A DNA stretch of 64,000 nt from Kribbella sp. ALI-6-A (GCF_001984195.1 NZ_MTQN01000009.1:992001-1056000); one strand, 5' to 3'. Numbered from the stretch's first letter, positions 52,871-62,232 are shown. Translations and numbers: made by a program. Notes: generated from the letters alone by a model not told the origin.

Positions 52871-54467
52871 GCCGGTCCCCCTTCCCGTCCGCCACGGCCA
52901 CGGTTCGCGCGGCCAGTTCGTCGAAAGCGACCTGGTTCATGCCGGGCAGGCTCGTGGCCAGCCGGTTGTCCAGTGGTTCGGTCCACTCTGCCGGAACGCC
53001 GCGCACCGCGCCAAGCACGGCGCCGACCGTCGCGCCGACCGAGTCGGTGTCCCAGCCGCCCATCACCGCGCGGCCGACTCCGGTGGCGAAGTCCGGGGCG
53101 GTCAGCGCGTACGCCGTGAGCGCGCTGTTGTTGACGGCATGGACCCAGTGCAGATGCCCGTACTCCGCGTGCAGTACGTCGAGCGCGTCGTCCAGCGGCT
53201 TGTCGGCCAGGGACAGGCCGAGGTGGACCGCGCGAGCGATCTCGCTGTCGGGGGCAACGGCTTCGAGCCCCGCCAGCGCGGCTTGGCGCGGGTCGTCGAG
53301 CACGAGCGCGGCGGCGGACATCGCGGCGACCCAGATCGCGCCGTCGACGCCGGCGCCGGTGTGGGTGAGCCGGGCGTCGGTCAGCGCGAGCCGGGCGGCC
53401 GCCGTACGGTCGCCGGGGTGGACCCAGCCGTAGACGTCGGTCCGGATCTGCGCGCCGATCCACCAGCGGAACGGGTTACGCACCAGCGCCGCGCGCTCGG
53501 GGGCGACGCCGTCGAGCAGGTTGCGGTAGGCGACTCGCTCGGCGGTGAACACGCGTCCCGCCGGAAGATCACTCAGCCAGGCTTGAGCCACGTCCTCGGT
53601 GGTCAACTCGTCGCCGTGCCGCTCGACCAGCTGCAGCGCCAGGATCGCGAAGTTGAGATCGTCGTCCTCCGGCATCCCGTCGATGACTTCCCGCAAACTC
53701 GTCGGCTTCGACCGCCGGTTCCACGGCCACCGCGCCTGCACGTCCTCAGGGACTCCCACCGCTGTCACGTACCGCGTCAAAGGCCACTGCCCAGAACTGA
53801 CCAAGATCTCCCGGATCCCCTCCCGGGGAATCTTCTCCACCGGCTTCCCGAGCAGATTGCCCGCCGCCCGACCCAACCAACCATCCAGAATCCGCTGTTC
53901 CACAGCACGGAACGCGCCGCCCGCGCTCCGCGCGGACGACGCGGAAAAGGCGGAGTGATCGGAGGGTCCCGCCTCCCCCGTCCCCCCGCTGCGCGCCTCC
54001 GGCGCGGACGCTTCGCCCGACGCAGCAAGCCCTCCGGCGTCCAAGCCGCTCGCCTCCGGCGTGGGTCCTCCGCTCGACGCAAACCCCGTAGCGTCCACGA
54101 ACCCGCCGCGCGCATCCGGCGCGCTCGCCCCGCCGGCCGGCGCCGCAGGCGCCGAGGCGTCCGGGTGCCCATGCCGGAGCGTCTCCCCGCCTTGACCGCT
54201 GGAGCCGGCGGCGAGCAGCGGCAGCTCCGGGATCGCTGGTGAAGACCACGTGGGTGTCCTCTTGTCCAGCTCGTCGAGCAACTCGCGGGCCAAGGCTCGG
54301 AGTTCCGGCGTGGCCGGCACGGCCGAAGCCCCGGACACCGGCGCCTCAGCAGAACCTCCAGCCGAAACCCAGCGCGTGGTGATGTCCGTGACGTCGGCGC
54401 CTTCGGCCGAGGACTGGACCAGTTGGTGCGGCAGCAGGTCTTCCGGCTGCACCCAGGTCAGTCTCAT
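52863..54467 (-). CDS. ADP-ribosylglycohydrolase (DraG) family protein with long linker
   Basis: 534 residues from ATG 54467. Residues 1-85 form a small extra N-terminal region, 85-185 an Ala/Gly/Ser/Pro-rich linker with about 20-residue repeats (VDATGFASSGGPTPEASG, LDAGGLAASGEASAPEARSG), and 188-530 the catalytic domain. Metal-binding acids are in GMPEDDDLNFAILALQL and GRAVMGGWDTDSVGATVG. The family removes ADP-ribose from proteins or cleaves related N-glycosides. It is divergent from phoD by 77 bases. Confidence 0.87.
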   Translation of the reverse strand: MRLTWVQPEDLLPHQLVQSSAEGADVTDITTRWVSAGGSAEAPVSGASAVPATPELRALARELLDELDKRTPTWSSPAIPELPLLAAGSSGQGGETLRHGHPDASAPAAPAGGASAPDARGGFVDATGFASSGGPTPEASGLDAGGLAASGEASAPEARSGGTGEAGPSDHSAFSASSARSAGGAFRAVEQRILDGWLGRAAGNLLGKPVEKIPREGIREILVSSGQWPLTRYVTAVGVPEDVQARWPWNRRSKPTSLREVIDGMPEDDDLNFAILALQLVERHGDELTTEDVAQAWLSDLPAGRVFTAERVAYRNLLDGVAPERAALVRNPFRWWIGAQIRTDVYGWVHPGDRTAAARLALTDARLTHTGAGVDGAIWVAAMSAAALVLDDPRQAALAGLEAVAPDSEIARAVHLGLSLADKPLDDALDVLHAEYGHLHWVHAVNNSALTAYALTAPDFATGVGRAVMGGWDTDSVGATVGAVLGAVRGVPAEWTEPLDNRLATSLPGMNQVAFDELAARTVAVADGKGDRRG

Positions 54468-54544
54468 CTGCGTTCTTCCTCCTGTTGCGCCAGGTGAAAC
54501 AGGCACCTGGTTCGTCTCGTCGTCACGGCCGGATACTCCGTGCC

Positions 54545-56137
54545 ATGCTCTCCGCCGCCCGCGGTCTCGCCGCCGCCACCGCGACCCGTCGTAGCTTTCT
54601 CAGCGCCACCGGTGCGGCCGCGGCGCTCGCGCTCACCGGCACCCTGCCGGGGCTCGTCCCGACCGGCGCGCCCACACCGACGAACCGCCCGCTGTTCACG
54701 CTCGGCGTCGCCTCGGGCGATCCACTGCCGGACGCCGTGGTGATCTGGACCCGCCTCGCCCCCGGCCCGCTCGAACCGTTCGGCGGTCTCGACGACCGCC
54801 CGATCGACGTCGACTGGGAAGTCGCCGAGGACGAGTCCTTCGGTCGCGTCGTACGCCGCGGCAAGGCGACGGCGCGACCGGAGTACGCACACTCCGTGCA
54901 CGTCGACGTCCGCGGCCTCAGGTCGTGGCGGCACTACTTCTACCGCTTCCGCGCCCGAGGCCAGATCAGCCCGACCGGCCGCACCCGCACGGCGCCCGCG
55001 CCGCACGACCTGCCCGCGATGACACTGGCGGTGGCGTCCTGCCAGGCCTTCTACGACGGCTTCTACACGGCGTACCAGGATGTCGCCCGGCGCGACCACG
55101 ACGTGGTGCTGTTCCTCGGCGACTACATCTACGAGGTCGGCGTCGGCCCGACCGCCGGAATCCGCAACCAGCCCGTCCCGATCGACTTCGCCGGCGAGAT
55201 CTTCACACTCGACGAGTACCGCGCCCGGTACGCCCTGCACAAGACCGATCCCGACCTCCAGGCCGCCCACGCCGCGTCGGCCTGGGTGGTCACGCTCGAC
55301 GACCACGAGGTCGAGGGCAACTGGTCCGGCGACATCTCCGAGGACGGCCTGCCCGAGCCCGAGTTCCTGGTACGCCGGGCGAACGGCTTCCGCGCGTACT
55401 GGGAGCACATGCCGCTGCGCCTCGACCAGTCCGCCGACGGCCCGTCGATCCGCCTGCACCGCCATCTGCGCTTCGGCCGGACCGCCGACCTGAGCGTGCT
55501 CGACACCCGGCAGTTCCGCGACGACCAGCCCGGCGACGGCGGCTGGCTCCCGCCCGACCAGGTCTCCCAGGACCCGGCCCGCACGATCACCGGAGCGGAG
55601 CAGGAACACTGGCTGCTCGACACCCTGCGCCGCTCCCCCAGCCGCTGGAACGTCGTCGCCCAGCAGGTCGCGATGGCCCAGCTCGACCGCAAGACCGGCC
55701 CGGACCTGGAGCTCCCGATGGACACCTGGAACGGGTACGCCGCCTCGCGCGATCGCGTGCTGCACGGCGTCCGTGATCGTGGCGTCGACAACTTCGTCGT
55801 ACTGACCGGAGACCTGCACCGCAGCGTCGCTGCCGACCTCAGGCTCGACTTCTCCGACCCGTCCGCGCCGGTCGTCGGCAGTGAGTTCGTCACCACGTCG
55901 ATCTCGTCCGGCAAGGACGGTGTGGACGTCGACGCCACCGGCCGCGCGCTGCTCGCCGAAAACCCGCACGTCAAGTACCAGAACGTCCAGCGCGGCTACC
56001 TCAGCTGCCGCCTCGACGCGGACCGCTGGACGTCGCAGTTCCGCGTGGTCGACAAGGTCACCACGCGCGGCGGTACGCCGAGCACCCGCGCCAGCCTGGT
56101 CGTCGAGAACGGCCGCCCCGGAATTCACCAGGTCTGA
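54545..56137 (+). CDS. phoD: PhoD-like secreted phosphatase
   Basis: 530 residues with a Tat signal (ATATRRSFLSATGAAAALAL; RRSFL). The N-terminal PhoD_N domain (FTLGVASGDPLPDAVVIWTR) precedes the metallophosphatase (LAVASCQAFYDGFYTAYQDV, VLFLGDYIYEVG, VTLDDHEVEGNWSG, VVLTGDLHRSVAADL). It should be exported folded and act as a Ca/Fe-dependent alkaline phosphatase or phosphodiesterase. The discoidin-domain gene follows 12 bp later. Near DraG genes it could act on phosphodiester-linked or nucleotide compounds (inference). Confidence 0.92.
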   Translation: MLSAARGLAAATATRRSFLSATGAAAALALTGTLPGLVPTGAPTPTNRPLFTLGVASGDPLPDAVVIWTRLAPGPLEPFGGLDDRPIDVDWEVAEDESFGRVVRRGKATARPEYAHSVHVDVRGLRSWRHYFYRFRARGQISPTGRTRTAPAPHDLPAMTLAVASCQAFYDGFYTAYQDVARRDHDVVLFLGDYIYEVGVGPTAGIRNQPVPIDFAGEIFTLDEYRARYALHKTDPDLQAAHAASAWVVTLDDHEVEGNWSGDISEDGLPEPEFLVRRANGFRAYWEHMPLRLDQSADGPSIRLHRHLRFGRTADLSVLDTRQFRDDQPGDGGWLPPDQVSQDPARTITGAEQEHWLLDTLRRSPSRWNVVAQQVAMAQLDRKTGPDLELPMDTWNGYAASRDRVLHGVRDRGVDNFVVLTGDLHRSVAADLRLDFSDPSAPVVGSEFVTTSISSGKDGVDVDATGRALLAENPHVKYQNVQRGYLSCRLDADRWTSQFRVVDKVTTRGGTPSTRASLVVENGRPGIHQV

Positions 56138-56149
56138 GGGGATCCCGCC

Positions 56150-56983
56150 ATGAAACGCGTCATCGCCCTGCTCGGAGCCGTCCCGCTGCTCGTCGTACCA
56201 GCCGTTGCTCACAGCAACGTCAAGCACCACGACATCGAACTCAGCGCGACTCCTCAGCCCGTCGAGGTCGTTCCGCTGCCCTGCTTCCCGTCCGGCCGGC
56301 TCACCCTCGGCATGACCAACGCCGGCCGCAAACCTGTCGTCGCCGACATGCGCGTCAGCGGCGAGGACCCACTCGTCCTGTCCCGCCGTCAGTTGTCCAG
56401 CTACCTTCCGGTCGAGCAACTCGTCACAGCGCCGCTCGACGTCACCGTCCCGCGCGGCACCGCGCCCGGCAGCTTCACCGTCGACCTCGCCGTCGGCCGC
56501 GAGACCCACAAAGCGTCCGTGGTCGTGAAACCCGTCCCCCCGAAGGGCCCCGGCGACAACCTGCTGCTCGGCGAGCAGGCCGTCGCCTCGTCCACCCACG
56601 GCAACATGAAGCTCTGCGGCGGCGTCGACGGCAACACCGACTCCGAGCAGTGGGGAGCCAGCGGCTGGCACGACGCCACCAAGGGCGTCTTCCCCGACAC
56701 GTACGGCGTCGACTTCACCGCCCCCGCCACGGTCGGACGGATCACGCTGCAGACCCTCGACTCGGCCCGCTACCCGGCGGCCGCGATGGGAGTCCGCGAC
56801 GTGGACGTCCGGGTTCGGACCGGTGACACCTGGACGACCGTCGGCCAGATCCGGGGCAACGTGCAGGGCCTCCGCGAGGTCACCTTCGCCCCGGTCGCGG
56901 CCGACTCCGTCCAAGTGGTCGTCCTCGACTCCAACGATCACGGCTACTCCCGGATCATCGAGCTCGAGGCCTTCAGCAACTGA
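56150..56983 (+). CDS. Secreted F5/8 type C (discoidin)-like domain protein
   Basis: 277 residues. MKRVIALLGAVPLLVVPAVA is a signal peptide. Residues 25-130 are a beta-sandwich (VPLPCFPSGRLTLGMTNAGR). Residues 135-277 resemble a discoidin domain: VASSTHGNMKLCGGVDGNTD, YGVDFTAPATVGRITLQTLD, RDVDVRVRTGDTWTTVGQIR and RIIELEAFSN. Such domains bind sugars outside the cell. It is co-transcribed with phoD and converges with the second DraG gene. Confidence 0.82.
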   Translation: MKRVIALLGAVPLLVVPAVAHSNVKHHDIELSATPQPVEVVPLPCFPSGRLTLGMTNAGRKPVVADMRVSGEDPLVLSRRQLSSYLPVEQLVTAPLDVTVPRGTAPGSFTVDLAVGRETHKASVVVKPVPPKGPGDNLLLGEQAVASSTHGNMKLCGGVDGNTDSEQWGASGWHDATKGVFPDTYGVDFTAPATVGRITLQTLDSARYPAAAMGVRDVDVRVRTGDTWTTVGQIRGNVQGLREVTFAPVAADSVQVVVLDSNDHGYSRIIELEAFSN

Positions 56984-56989
56984 CATCGC

Positions 56990-58138
56990 TCAGGCCAGCG
57001 CATCCAGCGCCGCGGTACGCCGGGCCCAGCGCTCGGCGTCCGCGGCCCGCAGGTCCTTGGCCACCGACGCCATCACCCGGCCGGGCGCGATCAGATCGGT
57101 CTTGCTCGCCTCAGCGATCCTCCCCGCCCACTCCTCCGGTACGCCGGCCTGCCCGCTCAGCGCGCCGGTGACCGCGCCGGCCATCGACGCGATCGAGTCG
57201 GCGTCGCGACCGTAGTTCGTGCCGCCGAGCACCGCCTGCCGCACGTCGCCACCGGAGACCAGGACGAATCCCAGCGCGACCGGCAGCTCTTCGATGGCCT
57301 TGGTCCGGCTCGGACGCCGGGCGTCGAGCGACTGGTCGCGATAGTCCGGCCCGACCGTGTCGAACGGCTCGATCGCCTTGCGCAACTGGGGAATCGCGGC
57401 CTGCCAGTCGTCCAGTCCTTCGGCCACCTCGGCAACGGCCGCGACCGCAGCGCGAGTCCCGTCCTTGGCCAGCTCCAGCGCCGCCTCGACCGCCGACGAA
57501 GCCGTAGCCCCGGGCACCATCGCCGCGGCGACGGCGGCCGCGAACACCCCGGCCGCCTCCCGTCCGTAGCTCGACTGGTGTGCGCCGGCCAGGTCGATCG
57601 CCTCGGCGTACGCTCCCGCCGGGTCGCCCGCGTTGGCGATCCCGACCGGAGCGGCGTACATCGCCGCGCCGCAGTTCACGATGTTGCCGACACCGGCCTC
57701 GCGCGGGTCGATGTGCCCGTAGTGCAACCGGGCCACCAGCCACTTCTCGGCCAGGAAGACCCGCTGCAGCAGCAACGCGTCCGCCTCGAGCTCCGGCACC
57801 CAGCGCTTGCCGGCCAGCATCTTCGGCACCAGCCGCTCGGCGATCGCGTACGCGTCCAGGTGCGCCCGCGTCTCGTCGTACACCTCGACCAGCGCGTGCG
57901 TCATCAACGTGTCGTCGGTGATGTGCCCGTCGCCCTTGTGGTACGGCGCGATCGGGCGCGCGTTGCGCCAGTCGTCGTACCAGGGGCCGACGATGCCGGT
58001 CACCCAGCCGCCGTGCCGTTCCCGGATCGCCTCCGGGGTCCAGCCCTCGACCGCGCCGCCGATCGCGTCCCCGACGGCGGAGCCCAGCAGGGCCCCGACC
58101 GACCTGTCCTCCAGCGCGTTCTTCGTCTGCTCGGGCAT
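56990..58138 (-). CDS. ADP-ribosylglycohydrolase (DraG) family protein
   Basis: 382 residues from ATG 58138, overlapping the binding-protein stop as ATGA. Metal ligands: GHITDDTLMTHALVEVYDE and NYGRDADSIASMAGAVTGAL. GALLGSAVGDAIGGAVEGWT is the family N-terminus. It is a compact single-domain member, unlike the 534-residue paralogue at 52863. Being in the transporter operon, it most likely hydrolyses the imported compound. Confidence 0.9.
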   Translation of the reverse strand: MPEQTKNALEDRSVGALLGSAVGDAIGGAVEGWTPEAIRERHGGWVTGIVGPWYDDWRNARPIAPYHKGDGHITDDTLMTHALVEVYDETRAHLDAYAIAERLVPKMLAGKRWVPELEADALLLQRVFLAEKWLVARLHYGHIDPREAGVGNIVNCGAAMYAAPVGIANAGDPAGAYAEAIDLAGAHQSSYGREAAGVFAAAVAAAMVPGATASSAVEAALELAKDGTRAAVAAVAEVAEGLDDWQAAIPQLRKAIEPFDTVGPDYRDQSLDARRPSRTKAIEELPVALGFVLVSGGDVRQAVLGGTNYGRDADSIASMAGAVTGALSGQAGVPEEWAGRIAEASKTDLIAPGRVMASVAKDLRAADAERWARRTAALDALA

Positions 58139-59421
58139 CAGCTGTTGACCTGGCCCCACCCGTCGTTCAGCTTCCGGCCGAGCGTCGCGAGATCGATCTT
58201 GTTCGCCAGGAACTCCTGCAGCGCCGGAGTGGCGATCTGGTCCTTCCACTTCGGGTAGTTCTCCACGCTCTGGAACGGCGCCTTGGTCATCTCCGCGCCA
58301 CTGGCCAGCGTCTGCTGCCAGCCGTTCTTGCCGCCGGTCGCCTTCTGGATCGCGTCCCGGGCCGGCTGCGTGGTCGGGATCAGCCAGTCGCCCTGACCGA
58401 CCGCGGCCAGGTTCTCGGCCTTCATGAAGTAGTCGATGAACTCGGCCGCCTGCTTGATGTGCTTGCCCTCGGCCGGAACCGACAGGGTCTGCGGGTTCGC
58501 GGCCTGCTTCTCCGAGGTGCCCTTCAGCGGCGGCAGCACCTCCCACTGGAAGCCCTTCGGCGCCTGCTCGACCATCTGCTGGGCGGTGTAGTTGCCCGCG
58601 ACCACCATCGCGTACTTGCCGCCGAAGAAGCCCGGCAGCACGTCCGAGCCGCTCTGGGTCAGCGAGGTCGGGTCGATCGACTTGTCGGTGTAGGCCATCG
58701 CGTGGATGCGCTTGGGCACCTCGAGCTCCGCGTCGCCGATCTTGGCCTTGGCGTCGCGGCCGGTGCCCTCGAAGAACGCGGCGTCGAAGTTCATGCCGAG
58801 GTTCAGCACGGTCGCGGTCGGGCTCTTCAGGCCCCAGCCGAGGCCGAATTTGCCGCCGGTGGTGAGCTTCTTCGCGTCCGCCTGCAGCTGGTCCCAGCTG
58901 AGCGAGTCCCCGGTGGTGGAGATCCCCGCCTGCTTGAGCAGCGCGGAGTTGCCGAACACGACGTACGACTGCAGCAGCGTCGGCGCGGCGATGATCTTGC
59001 CGTCACCGGACTTCACCGTGTCCCAGACCCCCGCCGGTACGGCGTCCTTCGTCTCCTGGCTCAGGTACGGCGTGAGGTCGGCCAGGTAGCCCTGGTTCGC
59101 GAAGCCGGTGATGTCGGCGGACTCGTCGTGAATGATGTCCGGCGCGGTCCCGCCCTGGAACTGGGTGACCAGCTGGTCGTGCACGGAGTCCCAGCTGCCC
59201 TGCACGTACTCGACCTGGATGTCGGGGTGCGCGGCGTTCCAGTCGGCGACGATCTTCTTGGTCGCCGCGACGGTGGTCTTCTGGAAGGCCAGGCTCTGGA
59301 ACTTCAGCGTGACCTTCTCGCCCGGCGCGGGGTCGCCCGAGCTGTTGTCGTTCCCGCTGCCGCAGGCCGCGAGCGCCACCAGGGCGCCCGCCGCCATCAG
59401 GGCGGTCAGTGCTTTTTTCAT
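58138..59421 (-). CDS. ABC transporter extracellular sugar-binding lipoprotein
   Basis: 427 residues. The lipobox is GALVALAACGSGN. The mature protein is a family 1 solute-binding protein (VTLKFQSLAFQKTTVAATKK, IVADWNAAHPDIQVEYVQGS, PDIIHDESADITGFANQGYL). It has GGAG 5 bases before ATG 59421. The 56-base gap to the permease gene holds an AAAAGC repeat. It captures the substrate outside the membrane and delivers it to the two permeases. No ATPase gene is in the window; a shared MsiK-type ATPase is likely. Confidence 0.93.
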   Translation of the reverse strand: MKKALTALMAAGALVALAACGSGNDNSSGDPAPGEKVTLKFQSLAFQKTTVAATKKIVADWNAAHPDIQVEYVQGSWDSVHDQLVTQFQGGTAPDIIHDESADITGFANQGYLADLTPYLSQETKDAVPAGVWDTVKSGDGKIIAAPTLLQSYVVFGNSALLKQAGISTTGDSLSWDQLQADAKKLTTGGKFGLGWGLKSPTATVLNLGMNFDAAFFEGTGRDAKAKIGDAELEVPKRIHAMAYTDKSIDPTSLTQSGSDVLPGFFGGKYAMVVAGNYTAQQMVEQAPKGFQWEVLPPLKGTSEKQAANPQTLSVPAEGKHIKQAAEFIDYFMKAENLAAVGQGDWLIPTTQPARDAIQKATGGKNGWQQTLASGAEMTKAPFQSVENYPKWKDQIATPALQEFLANKIDLATLGRKLNDGWGQVNS

Positions 59422-59477
59422 GGTTTCTCCTCGTACTTCACGTACCGCTTTTGCTTTTGCTTTTGTTCTTTGGTCTT
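59422..59477 (-). repeat. AAAAGC tandem repeat before the binding-protein gene
   Basis: On the minus strand the gap reads AAAGAACAAAAGCAAAAGCA, continuing AAAGC: about three AAAAGC units in a GC-rich operon. It is followed by GTACGTGAAGTAC (4-bp arms around 5 bases), then the ribosome-binding site. Confidence 0.55.
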
Positions 59478-60311
59478 TCAGCCCTTGACCGCGCCGCTGA
59501 GCAGTCCACTGGTCAGTCGGCGTTGCAGGAAGGCGAAGAACACGAGACTCGGCACGGTGGCCAGGACGGACGCGGCCGCGAGCGGGCCGAACTGGACCTG
59601 GCCCTCCGCCCCGACGAAGCGGGCCAGCACCAGCGGCAGCGTCTTGAGTTGCGGATCCTGCAGCAGGACCAGGGCGAAGAAGAACTCGTTCCAGGCCGAG
59701 ATGAAGGTGAACATCGCGGTCGCGATCAGGCCGGGCCGCAGCAACGGCATCACGATCGACACGATCGTGCGCAGCCGGCTCGCGCCGTCCACGGAGGCCG
59801 CCTCCTCCAGCTCGCGCGGCACCGCCGCGACGTAGCCCTGCAGCATCCACAGGGCGAACGGCATCGACCAGACCATGTAGACGATCACCACGCCGGGGAT
59901 CGTGTTGGTCAGGTGCAGCGGGCGCAGAATCAGGAACAGCGGGATCACGATCAGGATCACCGGGAAGACCTGGCTGACCAGGATCCAGCCGTTGGTGATC
60001 GGCCGCAGCCGGCTGCGGAACCGCGCCAGCGCGTACGCGACCGGGAGCGAGACGATCAGTACGAGGATGGTGGTGGCGACGGAGATCTGCAGCGAGTTCA
60101 GCATCGAGCGGACCAGGCCCTGCTCCTCGAGCGCGGCGGTGAAGTTCGCCAGCGTCGGGGCCTTGGGCAGGAAGGTCGGGTCGATGGTGGCGAACTCGCG
60201 GGGCGACTTGAGCGAGCTGGAGATCAGCCACACCAGGGGAAAGCCCAGGAAGATCAGGTACGCCACGACCGCGACGTACTGCGCCGCGCGGGTGGCCGGA
60301 CGCGTTCTCAT
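59478..60311 (-). CDS. ABC sugar transporter permease (MalG/ThuG type)
   Basis: 277 residues, six helices. FATIDPTFLPKAPTLANFTA is the typical periplasmic segment. The EAA loop is ELEEAASVDGASRLRTIVSI followed by VMPLLRPG, where the ATPase docks. The start overlaps the partner permease by 4 bases. It ends 56 bases before the binding-protein gene. Confidence 0.93.
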   Translation of the reverse strand: MRTRPATRAAQYVAVVAYLIFLGFPLVWLISSSLKSPREFATIDPTFLPKAPTLANFTAALEEQGLVRSMLNSLQISVATTILVLIVSLPVAYALARFRSRLRPITNGWILVSQVFPVILIVIPLFLILRPLHLTNTIPGVVIVYMVWSMPFALWMLQGYVAAVPRELEEAASVDGASRLRTIVSIVMPLLRPGLIATAMFTFISAWNEFFFALVLLQDPQLKTLPLVLARFVGAEGQVQFGPLAAASVLATVPSLVFFAFLQRRLTSGLLSGAVKG

Positions 60312-61246
60312 GCCTCGCTCCTCAACCGGTTGCGCAGGTAGAAGGCCAGGAACACGATGATGATCACGACCATCACGTCGCCCATCGCGGCGGCCATGCC
60401 GAAGTTGCCGTACCGGAACGCCTCGTTGTAGGCGAACAGCATCGGCAGCATCGTCTTGCCGCCCGGGCCGCCCGCGGTCAGCACGTAGACCAGGCCGAAC
60501 GAGTTGAAGTTCCAGATCATGTCCAGGCTGGTGATCGCGACGATCACCGTCTTCAGCTGCGGCAGCGTGACGTGCCGGAACTGGGCCCAGGCACCGGCGC
60601 CGTCGACCGCGGCCGCCTCGTACAGGGATCGGTCGATACTCTGCAGACCGGCCAGCAGCGTGACCGTCGTCATCGGCATGCCGACCCAGATGCCGACCAC
60701 GATGACGGCCGGCAGCGCGGTGCCGAAGTCGCCGAGGAAGTTGATCGGGTGGTCGGTCAGGTGCGCGCCCTGGAGGATGTCGTTGACCGGGCCGTTGGTC
60801 GGGTGCAGCAGCAGGCGCCACATGATCGCGACCACCACCGGCGGCATCGCCCACGGGATCAGCGCGAGGGTGCGCGCGATGCCGCGGAACTTGATGTCGG
60901 TGTTCAGCAGCAGGGCCAGGCCGAGTGCGGCGACGAACTGCAGCACGGTGACCGAGACGGTCCAGATCAGGCCGATCCGGAAGGAGTCCCAGAACAGGTC
61001 GTTGTGCAGCAGCTTGGCGAAGTTGCCGAAGCCGATGAAGTTGGTGTCGACGTTCAGGCCCGCGCGGGCGTCGGTGAAGCCGAGCGCGATGCCGCGCACC
61101 AGCGGGTAGACGCTGAGCAGCAGCACCGGCAGCAACGCGGGCAGGAACAGGAAGATCGCTTCCCGGTTCTGCTTCGGGCGGCCGGTGCCGCGGCCCGGTG
61201 GTTTGCGGGCCGCGGTGTCCGGCGCGGCGACGGCTTGGGTGGTCAC
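60308..61246 (-). CDS. ABC sugar transporter permease (MalF/ThuF type)
   Basis: 312 residues from GTG 61246, which overlaps the LacI stop as GTGA. The N-terminus is cytoplasmic and basic (TAARKPPGRGTGRPKQNREA). Six helices follow. The EAA loop is SLYEAAAVDGAGAWAQFRHV followed by TLPQLKTV. It forms the channel with the MalG-type partner. Confidence 0.93.
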   Translation of the reverse strand: MTTQAVAAPDTAARKPPGRGTGRPKQNREAIFLFLPALLPVLLLSVYPLVRGIALGFTDARAGLNVDTNFIGFGNFAKLLHNDLFWDSFRIGLIWTVSVTVLQFVAALGLALLLNTDIKFRGIARTLALIPWAMPPVVVAIMWRLLLHPTNGPVNDILQGAHLTDHPINFLGDFGTALPAVIVVGIWVGMPMTTVTLLAGLQSIDRSLYEAAAVDGAGAWAQFRHVTLPQLKTVIVAITSLDMIWNFNSFGLVYVLTAGGPGGKTMLPMLFAYNEAFRYGNFGMAAAMGDVMVVIIIVFLAFYLRNRLRSEA

Positions 61247-62232
61247 GATGATCTCCGCACACTCAGGGACGGCTGCACCACGATCCGGCGCGGGGTCCGG
61301 CTGTCGTCCTCGATCCTTGCCAGCAGCAACTCGGCGGCGCGCCGCCCTCGCTCGGCCGAGCCCAGGTTCACGCTCGTCAACGGCGGGAAGGACTGCTCGG
61401 CCAGCGCGCTGTCGTCCATGCCGATCACCGCGACGTCGTCCGGGACGCGCAGTCCGCGGGCGGCCAGCTCGTGCATCACGCCCACCGCGAGCAGGTCGTT
61501 GGCGGCGATCACGGCGTCGATTCCAGGGGTGTCCTCCAGCAGTTCACGACCGGCGGCGCGGCCGGCGGCGAAGGTGAAGTCCTCGGCGGCGACCTCGGCC
61601 ACCGGCGTCAGCTTGTTCGCCTTCATCGCGTCGGTGAACCCCTTGGCCCGGGCGGATCCGGGCACCGTGTCGACCGGGCCGTTGACGAAGGCAACCTTGT
61701 GCCGCTTGGTGGTGAGCAGGTGCTCGACCGCGAGCAGCATGCCCTTCGGCGAGTTCGCGCGAACGGTGTCGACGCCGGCCCGGGCCGGGACGTTACCGGC
61801 GACGACGACCGGCACGTCGCACTCCTGGATCGACTTGATCAGGTCGTCGTCGACCCGCAGCGGGCTGATCACCAGACCGTCGGCGTACCCGCGCGCCATA
61901 CCGCGGACCAGCGCGACCTCGTCGGCGACGTCCGGGCCGGTGGTGGTGACCACGAGCCGGTACCCCGCCGCCGAGACGACCTCCTCGACGGCGCGCATCA
62001 TCGTCACGTAGACGGGGTTACCGACGTCGGCGACCGCCAGGGTCAGCTGGAACGTCCGCCCGACCTTCAGCGACCGCGCCCGCGAGTCCGGCACGTAGCC
62101 GAGCTCGGCGACCGCGCGCCGCACCCGCTCGGCCATCTCCGCGGTGGCCGGCAGACCGTTCAGCACCCGCGACACCGAGGCCACCGAAACGCCCGCGGCC
62201 CGGGCCACGGCGGCGATCGTCGGACGGCTCAC
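61243..62232 (-). CDS. LacI-family transcriptional regulator
   Basis: 329 residues. The HTH is TIAAVARAAGVSVASVSRVL followed by the hinge helix NGLPATAEMAERVRRA. The periplasmic-binding-like effector domain runs to the end (DAVIAANDLLAVGVMHELAA, VIGMDDSALAEQSFPPLTSV). It is the first gene of the transporter operon and is translationally coupled to it. Two copies of TGTAATCGTT lie just upstream, so autoregulation of the whole operon is likely. Confidence 0.94.
   Translation of the reverse strand: MSRPTIAAVARAAGVSVASVSRVLNGLPATAEMAERVRRAVAELGYVPDSRARSLKVGRTFQLTLAVADVGNPVYVTMMRAVEEVVSAAGYRLVVTTTGPDVADEVALVRGMARGYADGLVISPLRVDDDLIKSIQECDVPVVVAGNVPARAGVDTVRANSPKGMLLAVEHLLTTKRHKVAFVNGPVDTVPGSARAKGFTDAMKANKLTPVAEVAAEDFTFAAGRAAGRELLEDTPGIDAVIAANDLLAVGVMHELAARGLRVPDDVAVIGMDDSALAEQSFPPLTSVNLGSAERGRRAAELLLARIEDDSRTPRRIVVQPSLSVRRSS

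Noticed and set aside
54464-56986. 840-codon open frame on the minus strand
   Set aside because: It is the antisense shadow of phoD and the discoidin gene, which have signal peptides and clear motifs.
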